A stretch of DNA of 64,000 bases, taken from Eulemur rufifrons. Lineage: Eukaryota > Chordata > Mammalia > Primates > Lemuridae. The position numbers and the translations under genes are program-made. Shown piece by piece: positions 48,640 through 61,527 of the stretch. The stretch lies in assembly GCF_041146395.1 (NCBI RefSeq), contig NC_090989.1:124495501-124559500 (forward strand), in the 5' to 3' direction. Numbering within the stretch: position 1 is the stretch's first letter; the number at the start of each line of letters is the position of its first letter. The notes beneath the pieces were generated by a model. That model made no database searches, was not told the DNA's origin, and worked only from the letters and a program-made list of their open reading frames with translations.

Positions 48640-50060
48640 TACATGCAACATACACACATCCTTACTCATCAGAAAAACTTGATTCTCACCAGTGACACCA
48701 CATCCCCTACAGCCTTCTCCAGGGCAAGGCGGCAGCATTGTCTCTATTCCAAACTTTCATTTCCTGACTATTATTGCTATACCATATGCCCTAGAAAATC
48801 TCTTCCTTTTGAAGTTGGCTGTTCTTGCCATCCGCATATCTTATTACATCCTCCAATTAATCATCTTTGCAACACTCAACTGCTCAACTTCATCACAGCA
48901 GCCCTTGTTAGCAGCTCTTCATTACAAAGCTAACCCCTTTTCTTATGCTCTAAATCTCATCTTCTTTGTCAAGAAATTTCTCCATTCGTCATCTACATTG
49001 TCTTTTTCTTACATCTTCAGCCTCCTGCTTTCTTCCTGGTTTTCTCTTCTCTGATCATAAACATGCTACGGTCTCTCCTATCACTGAAAAGAAATACCCA
49101 ACTCCAACCTTTCCTAGACACCTCACCAGTATGAGTAATGTCTTCCCTCCTCCTCTTCTTCTTAAAGACCTCGTTTTTCCAAAGAGTAGTTTGTAGCCCT
49201 GTATCCATTTCTTTCTTGCCAACACAGTCCTTTGTAGCCTGTGCCCCTTTATTTCTCTCCTCTGAATCACTACACTTTTGAAACTCTTTTATGGAGTGTC
49301 TTAGCCACCAAAATGATGGCGTCTCCACTCCTCCCCTCCTTAACTTTTCTGTGCCAGTTGATACTCCTCTTCCCCTTCTTGAACAGTTCTTCTCAGAATC
49401 CAGCATGCTTTTCTGTTTATTTTCCTTCTTTCCTAATAATTTATTGTCTTCTGTTTCCTCTTACACTTTTTACAAATAGGCATCACCAAGAGTTTTATTA
49501 AAACTTCAATACTCTGAAACCTACATCTCCAGGCAGACCTAAACACTTCCCTCTACCACCCAAATCAAGTGATTTTCTTCTCTTTTCAATGCACTCTTCC
49601 TCGTGACTTTCCTATGTCTGTGGTGACATTATCACTCATGCTGGAAGCCCCAAGTCATCTAGCCCACTTCTCTCCCTCAGTTTCTTATAGGAAGAGTCCT
49701 CTGGAATCATCAAAAGTCCTCACCCTGTTAAGTCACCCAATCGCTGTTTGTCTTGGAGACTATCATGGTGTCCCAACTGGTCTCCTGGCTTCCAATCTCT
49801 CGAGCTTCATCATATTTCTACACTGGGTTGCCTGTTTAATATTCTCCAAAAGTCTGGCTGTGTTCATCTACTCCATTCAGAAATTTTAGATACAAACATA
49901 CTGGCTACTGAATAAAGTCAGTCACCACAGACTTTCTTGTTCTTTCCTGCCAGGCAGGATCATTTTTCATGCTCAAATGAAAAATTTTGCTCAAATGTTC
50001 ACCCTGTCTTCTCCCAGGATTTTCCAACCCTGTGCTTTACACTTCACACTGGAGGAGGCT
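48640..50060 (+). repeat. L2-like pyrimidine-rich LINE fragment
   Basis: Long T+C-rich text with L2-type order: 'ggtgtcccaactggtctcctggcttccaatc' in its 3' part and 'ccatttctttcttgccaac' earlier. It explains the cluster of open frames on both strands at 48346-49889. None resembles a gene. Confidence 0.55.
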
Positions 50061-50454
50061 GAAGATGTAAGAAAAAGTAGACAATGTAGATGATGAATGG
50101 ATAATGGCTAATATTAATACAAACAGTCTTTTAATATGTCTTTTAATGCTAGGTTTAAACCTCCATTTGAGCCCCTCATCCTTGTCTACTTTATGTGATA
50201 GATTATAGCCTTGAGAATATTCTAAATTCTACCGCATTCATTTCGTGTTGAGGTTATCGTTAGGCAACCCAGAAATTCACTCCTTCAACAAACGTTTACT
50301 AAGCATGCATTATTTGCCAGGAACTGCTCTAAGCACTAGGGATGCATTACCAAATAAAACAAAGATATCTGCTCTCCTTGAGCAGGCATTTCGGCCTGGC
50401 CAAATGCTCAGTACAGTGCCTTGGTCTCAAAAGGTGCTCAGCAAGCGTTTGTAT

Positions 50455-50555
50455 GAATGGGAGAAAGGAAGGAAGGAAGAAAAAGAAAAAGCAAGGGAGG
50501 AAATGAAGGGAGGGATGCAGAGAGGTTGGAAGAGAGAAAGGAAGGCCTGCTCCAG
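50455..50555. repeat. Purine-rich (GA) tract
   Basis: About 100 bases almost entirely A and G on the + strand, built on 'ggaaggaagg'-like units. Confidence 0.7.
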
Positions 50556-50822
50556 AATAGCCCTCTTTCCCTGAGATCCCTCAAGCTTTAATTGGGTGTA
50601 GCCCTTCATGAAATTATGCTGAGCTGGAATCCCTGACCTCATCAAGGTCCACACCCATGTCCTTAGAGGTTACTGGCTCTCTAAGAATCAAGCCAGGGTT
50701 TAGGAGCAATGAGATATATTCTCCCTTGTGTTGAAAGGGCCCTGGCTAATATTAATACAAACAGACACAGTTCTCTTGAGCAGAAAGCCTCCACTTTGGT
50801 GGATATAAAGAATGTGACCTAC

Positions 50823-50885
50823 TTTATTTCCTTGGCTTCCCAAATGGCCTTGATTCCCTGCTTCTCCTCCGGGTCCTGGAGGCCC
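50823..50885 (-). CDS. COL6A6: COL6A6 helix exon, 63 bases
   Basis: Between 'ttttgtttcag' and 'gtaggt' on the - strand. Seven triplets: GPP-GPG-GEA-GNQ then GHL-GSQ-GNK. All first positions are Gly. The 6.6 kb intron upstream and the 4.4 kb intron downstream are filled largely by L2-like and unassigned sequence. Confidence 0.93.
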
Positions 50886-51999
50886 CTGAAACAAAATAAG
50901 GATTGCAAATATAGCAAAACATAAAGCAACTTTCCTTCAAACCCTTTGTGTCTCTCCGAAGAGGAAAATGAACCACAGATGGGAGAAGAGTTATGGCTGT
51001 ATTGATTCTTGCTCTGGAAAAAAGTATTGCAGCTGTCAAATAAAGCCTAGTAAATAAAAGAAAATTAATAAAGTAATTCATGCCAGATGTTGCCTTAAGG
51101 ATTGTACTTCCTTGTGAGTCTCCCAAAGAGATTTCAGGTTCTCACTGTTTTGCTCTTGGAGCAGATGTTGCTAAAATGTCTAACATTTAAAGAAGGCATT
51201 TCAAATGACATTTGCCTTAAACTATATTCTTACTGGTCCCTTGTTTTGGTAGAAAGCATTTTTTTTAAGGTAAATTGGTCTTTATTTGCAAATAATATAA
51301 ATCGTACATTAGAAAGCTCAAGAAACTTTACTAAAAACAATTAGCATTAATAACAAAATATATTTAGATATTAATAGCAAAGGGAAATATTCTAGTTTCC
51401 TCTTTCCTAGTGATAAGCTAGAAAAGTAAGTGTAAAGAAATTCCCATTTTCCAAAAGAAAAAAAATTGAAAATGCTTAGAATGAATTTAACAAGAAAGAT
51501 ATAAGACCCATATAAAGAAAGCTTTAAGATCTTAATTATAAAACTTGAGCAGATGGATAAACATAACACACATCTATATGAAAAAATCTATTAGATATAA
51601 CAGAAATGCTTCCAACATTCTAGAAAGCATTTTTTATTGGAACAGCTTTAGACTGAACATTTTAAAATCTCAATTCAGACACTACACAACTGCCTTTCTC
51701 TGTTATTAACACTGGGGATCAGATTTTTCCCTTGGGATATCCAAACATATGGCAAGAGAAATCTCTTTTGGTAAAACTGTTTACAGGTATTTGTAAGTAA
51801 TCCTAATTCCAGTGAATTGAAATCATTTTCACATTTTTTTTTGGTCACGGCTGTTGTAATTCAAAAATAAATAAACCAATCTGCATAATAAGCATGACAC
51901 TTAGCAAGTTTATTTTGTTCAGAACAAAAACAAATGTTCATCTTTCAAAAATTAAAAATGTAATAAATTGAACATGAAAAATTTCCTAATAGGATTGTT

Positions 52000-53340
52000 G
52001 AACAATGAATTGGTTGCTAAGGAAGACAATCTTTCCAGAACCTCCCATCTTTCCCCCTCCCTTCTTCATCTTAAAAGAAAAGTCTCAATTTCTTCACCCT
52101 CCATAAATAGCTCCCAACCCATTCCCATCTTTCACTTCCACCACTGCATGGCGCTAACTGCCATGACCTTTGTGTTTAACCCAGTTGATGTTTTTCTGTC
52201 CTTACCTTGTGTGTGATCACGTGTTCTTTGACGCTTCTCCCTTAGCTTCTGTAACACCAGTGGTCTTGATCCCTCTCCAGTCTCCTTTCATTAACCTTCA
52301 ACGATTCCCTTTCTTCTGTTTGCCTCTTAAACCTCCATTGTCCTAAGGCTCTGTCCTCTGACCTTGTTTTTCTCCCTTTGTCCCCTCTTCCCAAGTAGCT
52401 CCCCCAGACTCACATACCACTTCCACATAATGACTCCTAAATATGTGCATCTCTAGTCCCAACTACTCAACTGAACATTAGGCCCACATATTAAAATACC
52501 TATTGGATATCCCATAGGAATTATCAAAAATAATATCTACCTTAAATCATGCTCCTAGTCTCATATTTTTTTGATCAAAAAATGTCACCCTTTATTCCCC
52601 CTGAAACCCAAGCCAGAAGCTAAGAATCATCCTAGACCCTCCTTCTAGCTCACCTGTGAAAAGCACTCAGCTGCCAGGCCCGCAGAATCTGTCCACTTTC
52701 TGCGTCCATCCCCCTGCCATGCCCATTGCCCTCACTTGCCTTCAGACCCACCTGAATCCTCCCTAAATTTCTGGCTTTCCTGACTGCAACCTGGCCTTTG
52801 TATAACCCATTTTCTATCCTTTTGTCAGAGTGAATTAAAATGTTAGGCTGATGCTGGCACTTTATCTGAAACTCTCAATTCTGAGTAGCTTTCAGAATAA
52901 AGTTTAAGGCCTGCTTAATATGCAAAATCTCTCAATTTTGATATTGCCTGCCTCTGTTGCCTCATCTTCTGTGACTACGTCAATCACTCTGTGTTCATGC
53001 ACATCAAACCATCTGAGTCACCAAATGTTTGTCTTATGTCTTCACACTTATGTAAGTTTTACCCTTAGCTCGTCCATTTCTCCCTTTAGGGAGAGGTACA
53101 GAGTACAGAGGCTCTTCCGAAAACCTTACATTTAGCATCACTGTTTCAGGAAGAATTTCTAAAGCCCTTGCCGACGTTGGGTCTCACGTTAGTGCCAGAT
53201 TCCTCTACTCTGTAAATAATTGTTAATTTATTTCTCTCTCTTGTTCACTAGAGACTAGCCTTCATCCTTCTTGAAGGAAGGGGCATATCCTATTAACTTC
53301 ATATCTCTGGAACATCATACAGTACCTAGAACCTGTCAAT
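52000..53340 (+). repeat. L2 LINE, long fragment
   Basis: Clear L2 order: 'aatgactcctaaatatgtgc', 'cctattggatatcccatagg', 'aacccaagccagaagctaag', 'cagaataaagtttaaggcc', and the 3' end 'gcatatcctattaacttcat'. The intron around it (50886-57445) shows little else. Confidence 0.75.
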
Positions 53341-54029
53341 CCACCCACCTATTTATCTACCTATCCAGATACCTATCCATGACTGATTTCCAAGAGGGAT
53401 GAAACAGTGTGTTTATTTTGTTGGTTTTCCATATGAAATTTTCACATACTTCACAGAGAAGGGAAGTAGAGAGATTCTAATTGTCCTTGACAACAAGTTA
53501 CAAATTGGAAGTTTTGCTTAGGAGCCTACTTTCCATGCTTCTTTCAGACATAATGAACTCTTTGAGATGGAGATTTCTGGGAGATTGTTTCATATGTAGT
53601 TACCCCAAGCACACACAAGTCCAATGAGAGATTAACCTGTTTTAAGAACCTCCAAAATAAAAGATATTGGGGATGAATGGATGGATGAATATATATAGGG
53701 CCTCGTCATCAGAAAACCCACTGCTGCTTCCTACACAGGATCCCACAAAGTACCAAACTGAGGTTTGTAACTGGTTGAGTGGGGATCAAGCTGCAGTGAT
53801 TGTTCCCAGATAAATTACCTACTCTAATACTGCTAGTTGGATAAGGGATCAAGATGGTGGTTTATAAAGGAAAGATAAAAAATTTCCTGTCATTTCCAAG
53901 ATATCAAAGAGTCAAACAGTTTCCTTGACTTGAGTTCAAGAATAGCTATGAAATGTAAAGAGAAGCTTAGGACATTTAAAGGGGAAGGGCATTAGCTAGA
54001 GGTCAAATCTGCATTGGCTTTGTTGTAAT

Positions 54030-54190
54030 GGCTGCCTTTTATTGAGCATCTATTCTGTGCAAGGTATTGTGCTAACTGGTAAATAGATATAGTCCTCCAT
54101 CCTCACAATACAGTGAGATACCTATTAACCACATTTACCAATCAAAAACAGATTCTCAAGGCATTTACCCTAAAATCACTCAGTCAATAA
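54030..54190. repeat. MIR element
   Basis: 'ttattgagcatctattctgt', 'gcaaggtattgtgctaactg' and 'ctcacaatacagtgagatac' form a MIR. Confidence 0.7.
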
Positions 54191-54383
54191 GAAGATGACA
54201 TTGGAAATAAACCCAATTCTATTTGATTTTTTTCTATATGCTATTCTGAGGCACTTGCCTAAAACAGGATTCCTAAACTCTCGCCATCCACACACCAGCC
54301 CAGATTGGAGTTTTAAAAACATGAATCTCCAAACTTGTTGCAGAAAGATAGGGCCAAATCCAACGTCCAACATGGGGACTTGT

Positions 54384-54403
54384 GGGGGTGGGGGTGGGGG
54401 GGG
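54384..54403 (+). other. G-run with quadruplex potential
   Basis: Five G, T, five G, T, eight G in a row. Four G-tracts of three or more can be chosen with one-base loops. On the transcribed COL6A6 sense strand it reads as C-runs. Confidence 0.6.
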
Positions 54404-55364
54404 CTTGCTCATGTTGAGAGTCTACAACAGAGCTCTTGGCAATCACAACTGCTTTAGTGTTAAGTGACACTAGAAAAGGTGTTTAGAGGTTAACATTTAA
54501 AAAAAATTGTCCTTAGCATCTTATCAGAAGGGATTGCACTAGGAGTTTAGGATTAGTGGTGGGGCATTGCCAAGGATATCTTGACTTCGGATGGGATAAG
54601 GCAGGGAAGGTACAGGAGGTGCAGGTTCTTTTCACACTTAAAAGGAATCCTTGTCACTTCCTATTTTTTATTTGCATGGGAGAAAATCTTGCAAAAACTC
54701 ACAACCAACAAATATCAAACTCAGAAGAAACAAGAAGATTAAATGCTCAGCTTCTGTAAGAATTAGATATGCACTAAGTCTAAGAAAATAAAAAGTAAGA
54801 GGCCATCAAGTGGTGGGCTAATGCAAGAACAAACCCCAAAACATCTGAGATGTCAATTTTGACAATACTAGTCCTTAGCCCTAACTTTTAACACTTCTGC
54901 ATGCATCCCATGCTCCAAACATATCAAGCCATTTATGGCTCCTCAAACTCATGTCGACAGTTCTCTAATATACAAAGTTAGGAATCAAAGGTCGGAACCA
55001 AACCTAGGCAGTCTGGCTCCAGAGTCTATGCCCTTTACCACTTTGCTCTGCTTTGTAAAGACAACAACAGAAATTCTACTTTGTATTCCAAATTTGCATT
55101 GAACTATCCCAATATTTCTTGATATGACACATGCTACTAGTTATTATTTCACTAAGAAAGCATAAGTATTTAAAGAATAACTACAGCTTCAATTGGAATT
55201 AGTATTTTTGTATCTGATCTTCCAATCTTTTTCCAGGCATTGATCAAATTAGGGTAGGACCTTAGGGCAAGTCAAACAGAGGGAATGTAGGAAGGTACAA
55301 AAGAATACACCGTTCCTTTCAAAGCCCTTTCTTCCTTTCATTGTACCAAGGACTGTATTCTTTT

Positions 55365-55470
55365 GTTTTTTTAATTCAAGATACTATGGGGGTACAAACA
55401 TTTGGGTTACATGAAATGTGTTTGCCTCGCCCACGCCAGGGCCACAAGTGTGTCCCTCCCCCATACAGTG
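55365..55470 (-). mobile_element. L1 3' end, very short insertion
   Basis: About 106 bases of the same lemur L1 3' end as at 14320-14460 ('gatactatgggggtacaaac', 'tttgcctcgcccacgcc'). The target-site duplication 'tgtattctttt' is at 55354-55364 and 55471-55481. Confidence 0.88.
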
Positions 55471-56559
55471 TGTATTCTTTTATATCATAGCCACATACTC
55501 GGCTGGATTAACGCATATTTGGCTTACTCAGAATGCCCTAACACTGCGTAAGTTAATAAGCCTTCAGAACACTGTCAACAGAAATCACATCTCTTTTTCA
55601 AAATGTATATTCTAAGAAAAACTTTAAAGTCCACATTTAGAAAACACTCCTGTTATTCCACTCCAGTGGCTGGTCCTTATATGCTGTAAAACAATATGAA
55701 TACTTTGGCAGTGGATTTATAGAGCCAGTAAAGAATAACACTCTCTTGTATATCTGATTATGTTTGTCTCTCTGGCTTTCCTTTGGAAACAATTCTGAGA
55801 CCTCATTCATCATGTCCTGAACATAAAAAATTTCACACATTTTTGAAACAGCATTTTCACTGTGTTGACAGGAGTATTTCAAGACAAGCAGGCAAAGAAA
55901 ACCATGTTTTCCAGCCAGAAAATGGAAGAGCTAGACAAGTGAAGTGGTGCCTTTTGGCTAACTCTGGCAATGCCAAGAGGCTGAATGATTTATGACTACT
56001 ACCCATCTTGCCAAAGCAAGATTAAAGGGGACTCAATCTCAGAGGTGCCCTACAGAGCAAATAGAATAACTTATTTGAATAATAGCCACTTGGATACAAT
56101 TTTGGATTCTAGAGCAAGGGAAACACCAAGACCTTTAGATTGCAACCATCTACATGGCAATATTTTATATAAACAGATGAGATAATCACCCAATATGTGT
56201 GTTTCTTGGTAGTCACTGTTTTTTTTAAAAGTCTCAATTTGTGGTGCCAGCAAGCACTTTAGTGGTTCAAGGATATAAATGTAAAATAGTTATTTTCATC
56301 AATTTAGTTCTACCATGAAATTTTAAAGTTTTCATGGTTTTTGAAAGAGCACCTTCATTAGAATTGGGAACAAATATCTTCATGAGAAGTAGTTAAGATG
56401 CTTTATAATAGTGTCATGAAACACAAGTTTATATAAATAGTCTTATATTTTCTGATGATGAGCACAACCACTTAAGCGTTGAGCCACTGCCCAGTTTAAT
56501 CAACACGAAGTAATGGATACCCCTTATCCTAGTGTTAGTGGAACAGCACAACTCCCCAA

Positions 56560-57120
56560 AATGTTTCATTCATTCATTTACTGTCTGATTCACTATACTA
56601 ATATGTGTTGAGCTCTATTATGTGTCAGGTACTGCTGTTTGGAGCTCAGGGGATACAGTGTAAACAAGACAAAGTCCTGGCCCTCATGGAGCTTATAATC
56701 TAGAAGAGGAGATACACAGCCAAGTGAATAAATATATACTATACTAGCAGGTAGGCAAGGGCCAGATCATGCAGGGCCTTGCTACTCAAAGCGTGGTCTG
56801 GGGACCAGCAGCATCAGCATCACCTAGAAGCTTATTAGAAGTGCAGAATCTCAGGCGCCGTCCAGATCTACTGCATCAGTGTCTGCACCTTAACAAGTTC
56901 TCTAGGGGATTCTTACACATTGTGAAGTTGGAGCAGCTCTAATGTTGGGAAGTCATTCTCAACCCTAGATATGTATTAGAATCACGTGGGAAGAATCACC
57001 AGGGTATGACTGATATCCTGGCCCCACTTCCAGAGATTCTGATTTAAGTATTCTGGGGAGGGTTGGATGTTTTAGTCTCCCCAGGAGATTCTCATATGCA
57101 AGGTTGAGGACCACCAAAGT
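56560..57120. repeat. Cluster of old repeats including MER5-type MITEs
   Basis: 56560-56790 holds an old repeat ('gatacagtgtaaacaagac', 'ccctcatggagcttataatc'). 56790-56945 is MER5A ('accagcagcatcagcatcacc', 'agtgcagaatctcaggc'). 56945-57115 is a related hAT MITE ('agagattctgatttaagtat'). Confidence 0.65.
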
Positions 57121-57445
57121 AAGCTGTATTCTGGGGGTGATGGGAGACCCCAAGAGGATCGAGATCAGAGGAGTGATGTGACTGACTTATATAGAGGAGA
57201 AATTCTTAACCTTAGCTGAGCAAAGAAGGCTAGATCTTCCACCTCTGCGTCTGACAGAATGACAGTCGGTTCTGCAAGATGGGGGCCAGGATGTGATGTG
57301 GCTACCACATCAGGGCACAGAATTGGACCTAATATGCTTTCCTCATTCCTAGGCAGTAAGTAATGCCATCTGCTGAGAAGAAACCACAAAGACATCCATA
57401 TTAGACCTAAGATCGAAGTCAGATGCAGTTACTCTCATTACATAC

Positions 57446-57508
57446 CTGGGGCCCTTTACTTCCCAGGGCTCCTTTTTCTCCTTTCACACCAGCCTCTCCT
57501 CTTGGGCC
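57446..57508 (-). CDS. COL6A6: COL6A6 helix exon, 63 bases
   Basis: Between 'atgtacttag' and 'gtatgt' on the - strand. Seven perfect triplets: GPR-GEA-GVK-GEK then GAL-GSK-GPQ. It is rich in Lys and Glu, as expected of the charged helix that packs in antiparallel dimers. Phase 0. Confidence 0.93.
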
Positions 57509-59169
57509 CTAAGTACATAGAATTAAAGGGTTATTTTCACCTTGAAAGCGAACACTTGAATATTAACTTGAATATTAAAGGTGGCAATGCTAATTGAGTA
57601 AGATGGACAGATACTGGAGAGAGAGCTCCAATCACGCCTTTGTCTCTGTCCTGGTCTGTTGAGGTCTCCCTCACTCATGCGGGAATATGAAGGCCAGTCT
57701 GAAATTTAGGTGTTTGGGCATTTGCAGCCAACATAACTGGGGCTTAGAAATAATACTGAGCATTTGAGTCTTTCAATATTGCTTTCTAATTGTCCGAAGC
57801 ATTTTCATACTCCAAATCCCTACATTTCCTATGTTTAAAAGAAAAAAATAATCCTTAATTATGTAAATCTGAAACCAGAATATTTAAATGAATTTTCTAT
57901 TTGATAACCACACTAAAGGCTGGTCATAAACAAGATATGGCATGTGGTAGGAGGAAATTTGGATATTTCTACTTCTAGAATATTACATTGTCTATTAGCT
58001 GGGGCTTCCATATGCTATTCTGAGAAACCTTCATGCTGTGGTTGGTTTTTGCTTCTCCTTTTAAATTATGTGGCCAAAAAGGTAAGGGTCTATGAAATAG
58101 AAGAAGGAATGCTATAGTATTACTGGCTCAGCGTGAAGTAAAGCCAGTCAATCTACTGAAATGCTTACCCATAGCCCCAGTGCCAACTATCTCTCACTTG
58201 CAGGTAAGAAAAGTGAGCATTCCTCAGCTGGCAAGTAATGACAAAGAAAAGCAATCAATCTAGAAAGAGATAAAGGTCCAAGGGGAAAGCTGTTTACTGC
58301 TCTGAACTCCTGGGAAAATGTGGACAAAATTTCTCTTTTGATGTTTAAGGATATTTTGCCCAACTCCCATGCACCAAGCTGCCAACATATAATACTTCTA
58401 TTTTTTTTTAACTATGTAGATTAAAACTTTGAACAATAGCAGAACCATCAATTGTCTTATGTATGCAAAATAGTACACTTATTTCTCAAGCTTTCAAAAC
58501 TAAGTTTGGGGAGAAAAAAAAATTTCAAACTTTTTTGTGGTCAGACTTCCTTTCCCCTATTGTATTATTTTAGGCTACATATTTTGCCCTCTCTGGCACA
58601 TGCTTCCTCTTTCCCCTCATGTGATCAGTGCAAAGAGCCAATTATGGCTTGTTCTTTGCAGAGGAAAATGTGCTGGAGGCAGCTCCCTGGAGAAGAGAGC
58701 TGGAAAGGACAGGCTGAGTGTCACACTGTGCATCATCCTGCTGAAGACTCCAGCTGTCTTTCGAGCAATTCTTTCCTAAGAGTAGAGCCAAGTTTTCTAC
58801 ATCATGGGCATGCAGATTTGTAACACTGAGCTATTACTGTGCTAAATTGACCACAGTTCCCAGATTTGAGGTTCAACATTTTCCCTGGCTCAAGCTCTCC
58901 CTAGAGTATCTTACCTACCCTGAACCCAACACATAGGGCCCACTTCCCAGCACACTCGTTCTCACTTCAATTCTTGACTAGGACAAAACTTAGACAAAGG
59001 AGACCAAGGGCTGCATAATACTGTGTTGCTGCCTTACTTTACTACCCTGAAAACTTTAAACATCAGACATTCTGTAAGGGGGGATTGAGGGTTTCTATCA
59101 AGGCTTCAGATTCTTACACTTCCAGATTCTTCTATATGTTCTCACACCCTCATTGGTCTTGATATGTAC
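57509..59169. other. COL6A6 intron, no recognised content
   Basis: No exon or repeat was recognised. The 123-codon frame at 58452-58823 has no domain and lies on the strand opposite the gene. Confidence 0.4.
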
Positions 59170-59232
59170 CTGAGGGCCCTTAAGTCCCAGTGAGCCTTCG
59201 AGTCCATCTGGGCCTGGAATGCCTGTTTTTCC
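59170..59232 (-). CDS. COL6A6: COL6A6 helix exon, 63 bases
   Basis: Between 'ctcaccacag' and 'gtacat' on the - strand. Seven perfect triplets: GKT-GIP-GPD-GLE then GSL-GLK-GPQ. It is phase 0 at both ends, and 63 bases is the commonest exon size in type VI collagen helices. Confidence 0.93.
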
Positions 59233-59501
59233 CTGTGGTGAGAAAGAATCAACCTGTTAACACTGATTTTTAATAATTTTGAATCCTTTATGTGCAAGGC
59301 TATATTTTTCGAGTCACAATGGCAATGGAGAATTTTTGCAAAAAATGTGAAAAATGAAGGCAAATACAAAATCTATAATCTCATCAAGCAGAGAACCACA
59401 GTTGGTATGTTCGTCTATTTCCTTCTAGTCATTTTATATATGCATGTATGCACAGGCGCATACATACCCCTGTTTTGTTTTTTTTTTCCAAAATTTGTTA
59501 C

Positions 59502-59805
59502 TTTGTGGATTTTATTTTTTTGAAACAGGGTCTCACTCTGTCTCCCCAGCTATAGTACAGTGGTGCCATCACAGCTCACTGTAAACTCAAAATCCTGGGC
59601 TCAAGTGATCCTTCTGCCTCAGCCTCCTGAGTAGCTGGGACTATAGGTGTGCACCACAACGCCCACCTGTTTTTTTATTTTTTTGGACAGATGGAGTTTT
59701 GCTATGCTGTCCAGGCTGGTCTTAAACTCCTGTACTCAAGCAATCTCCTGCCGTAGATTCCCAAAGTGCTGGGATTACAGGCTTTAGCCACCAGGCCCAG
59801 CCTCT
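59502..59805 (-). mobile_element. Old Alu (AluJ-like)
   Basis: Diverged Alu on the - strand from 'gaaacagggtctcactctg' to 'accaggcccagcct'. The flanks share 'caaaatttgt' (near 59489 and 59808). Confidence 0.88.
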
Positions 59806-60224
59806 ACAAAATTTGTATTATCTCTAACTTGGATATACGGCCTGAAAGCTAATAATATACTTCACATTTTCTTCAAACATCTCCAGGCATCTTCTAACAT
59901 TGTATTTATATTAAAATAAGTTAAATATCTAGGGATCAAAAGTTGAGCATTCTCTTCACATTGTTCTTGGATTCTGTCACAGTAAGAATTCCAGAAACAA
60001 TTAGAAAGAAATAAGAAGGTTTAATTTAGGCAACTATTAAAATAGCCTAAGTTTATATCTCAGTTGTTATATAGTTAGATGTGATTAAATGTCCCTTATT
60101 AATAATTTTTCCTAGAACTCAGAAAGAAGAAATTTCTTAATACCGCTGTCTCCAATCTCATTTCATTTATATCATGCCATTTTTCTGAGTTTGTTCTCCT
60201 TTTTGTTGAAGTATAACTTTGAAT

Positions 60225-60575
60225 TGTTCAATAGGCTGAATGTGTGTGTTCCTTCAAAATTAATGTTGAAATGTAATCCCCCATGCAATAGTATTAAGAG
60301 GTGGGGCCTTTGGGAGGTGAGTAGGTCACGAGGGCTCTGCCCTCTTGAATGGGATTAGTGCCTTTACAGAGATGCTCAAGGAAGAATTTAGCCCCTTTCA
60401 CCATGTGCAGATGCAGCAAGGTGGCACCATTTCTGGAGCAGAGAGCAAACTTTCACCAGACACTGAATCTGTGGTGTCTTGCTCTTGGACTTCCCAACCT
60501 CTAAAACGAAGATATAAAATTCTGTTGTTTATAAGTTAACCAGTTTAAAGTATTTTGTTATATCAGCAGGACTGG
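60225..60575 (+). mobile_element. MaLR-type LTR
   Basis: 'ttaagaggtggggcctttgg', 'gaatgggattagtgccttta', 'gacactgaatctgtggtgtc', 'aaaattctgttgtttataag' and 'gtattttgttatatcagcag' give a complete LTR of the MLT1-like group. Confidence 0.65.
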
Positions 60576-60629
60576 AACAAGACAAAGAATGTATATGTAT
60601 GTGGGGGTGATGTCTGTGGATGATAAACT

Positions 60630-60960
60630 CTTTGTCTAAAAGTGTTTATTTTACATTCACTCATAAGTTTAGCTAGGTATAAAATTCTAAGTTAACAGTT
60701 AGTTTTCCTCTGTTCTTTCAAGACATTACTCTGTTTTCTGGTATGTATTGCTATTGAACAGAAGTCTGCTGAAACCTAATTTGTCATTCTTTTCATGAGT
60801 AAAACTGTCTTTTCTCTTTGGTCACATTTAAGATGATTTTTACCTTTAACATTCTTTTTCATCATGTTGTCATTGAGAATGGATCCATTATTTATCTGCA
60901 TTGTATTTTTAATCTGAGGATGTGTGCTTTATGAAATTTTAAGTCACAACTCCTCTTTCA
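60630..60960 (-). repeat. Old L1/HAL1 fragment
   Basis: 'agctaggtataaaattctaag', 'ttctggtatgtattgc' and 'gaagtctgctgaaacctaa' are decayed L1 text. Confidence 0.55.
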
Positions 60961-61491
60961 TAAATATTGTAAGTTCATGAAGCATGTATAATGTATCACG
61001 AACATGTGCAAAGCAGATAGAACATGGTTTTTGGTTTAACCAACTTTTTGAACAAAATATTCAGAATATCCAATTTGTATTAGAATTGTATTGTATTCTC
61101 TTGGTTTATATGAAATTTATGCAATCATAAGTTAATTGAACAAAAATCTAAAAAAAGGTTACTCACTAAAGAAAGGTTACAAACTCTAAAGTTATTGGAG
61201 TTTGTACTTGAAATCTAAACAAAGTTAAATTTAACAATAATTGGGGTAAGTATTGTCTCTGCTCATTAATTTTTATTGCTTTTCATAAGTCGGCAAATTT
61301 TCATTTTCTTTTCTGATCTGAATTCTTGAAATTGTAGCCTAAATTTTTTTCAACATTTTATTCCATAATCAATGTCATCAAAAAGCAAAATAAGTTTGAG
61401 CTTGGAAGAGACTTTACAGCACCTTTATTCCAGCTCCTTGATTGAATATGGAATATTTATCATTTGGAGTTTAGGAAAAAAATCACTGTAC

Positions 61492-61527
61492 CTGTGGACC
61501 TGTATGTCCCCTTCGGCCATGAGCAGC
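61492..61527 (-). CDS. COL6A6: COL6A6 helix exon, 36 bases
   Basis: The acceptor is 'tctattttag' and the donor 'gtacag' on the - strand. It reads AAH-GRR-GHT-GPQ. The length is a multiple of nine and phase 0, typical of fibril and type VI helix exons. The first triplet starts with Ala (GCT) rather than Gly, which is either a helix imperfection or a one-base change from GGT. This is the most 5' exon of the gene that I can see. I found no further Gly-X-Y exon between 61528 and 64000. Confidence 0.85.

Noticed and set aside
48346..49889. Series of frames up to 195 codons
   Set aside because: Pyrimidine-rich L2-like repeat with few stops. No conserved domain.
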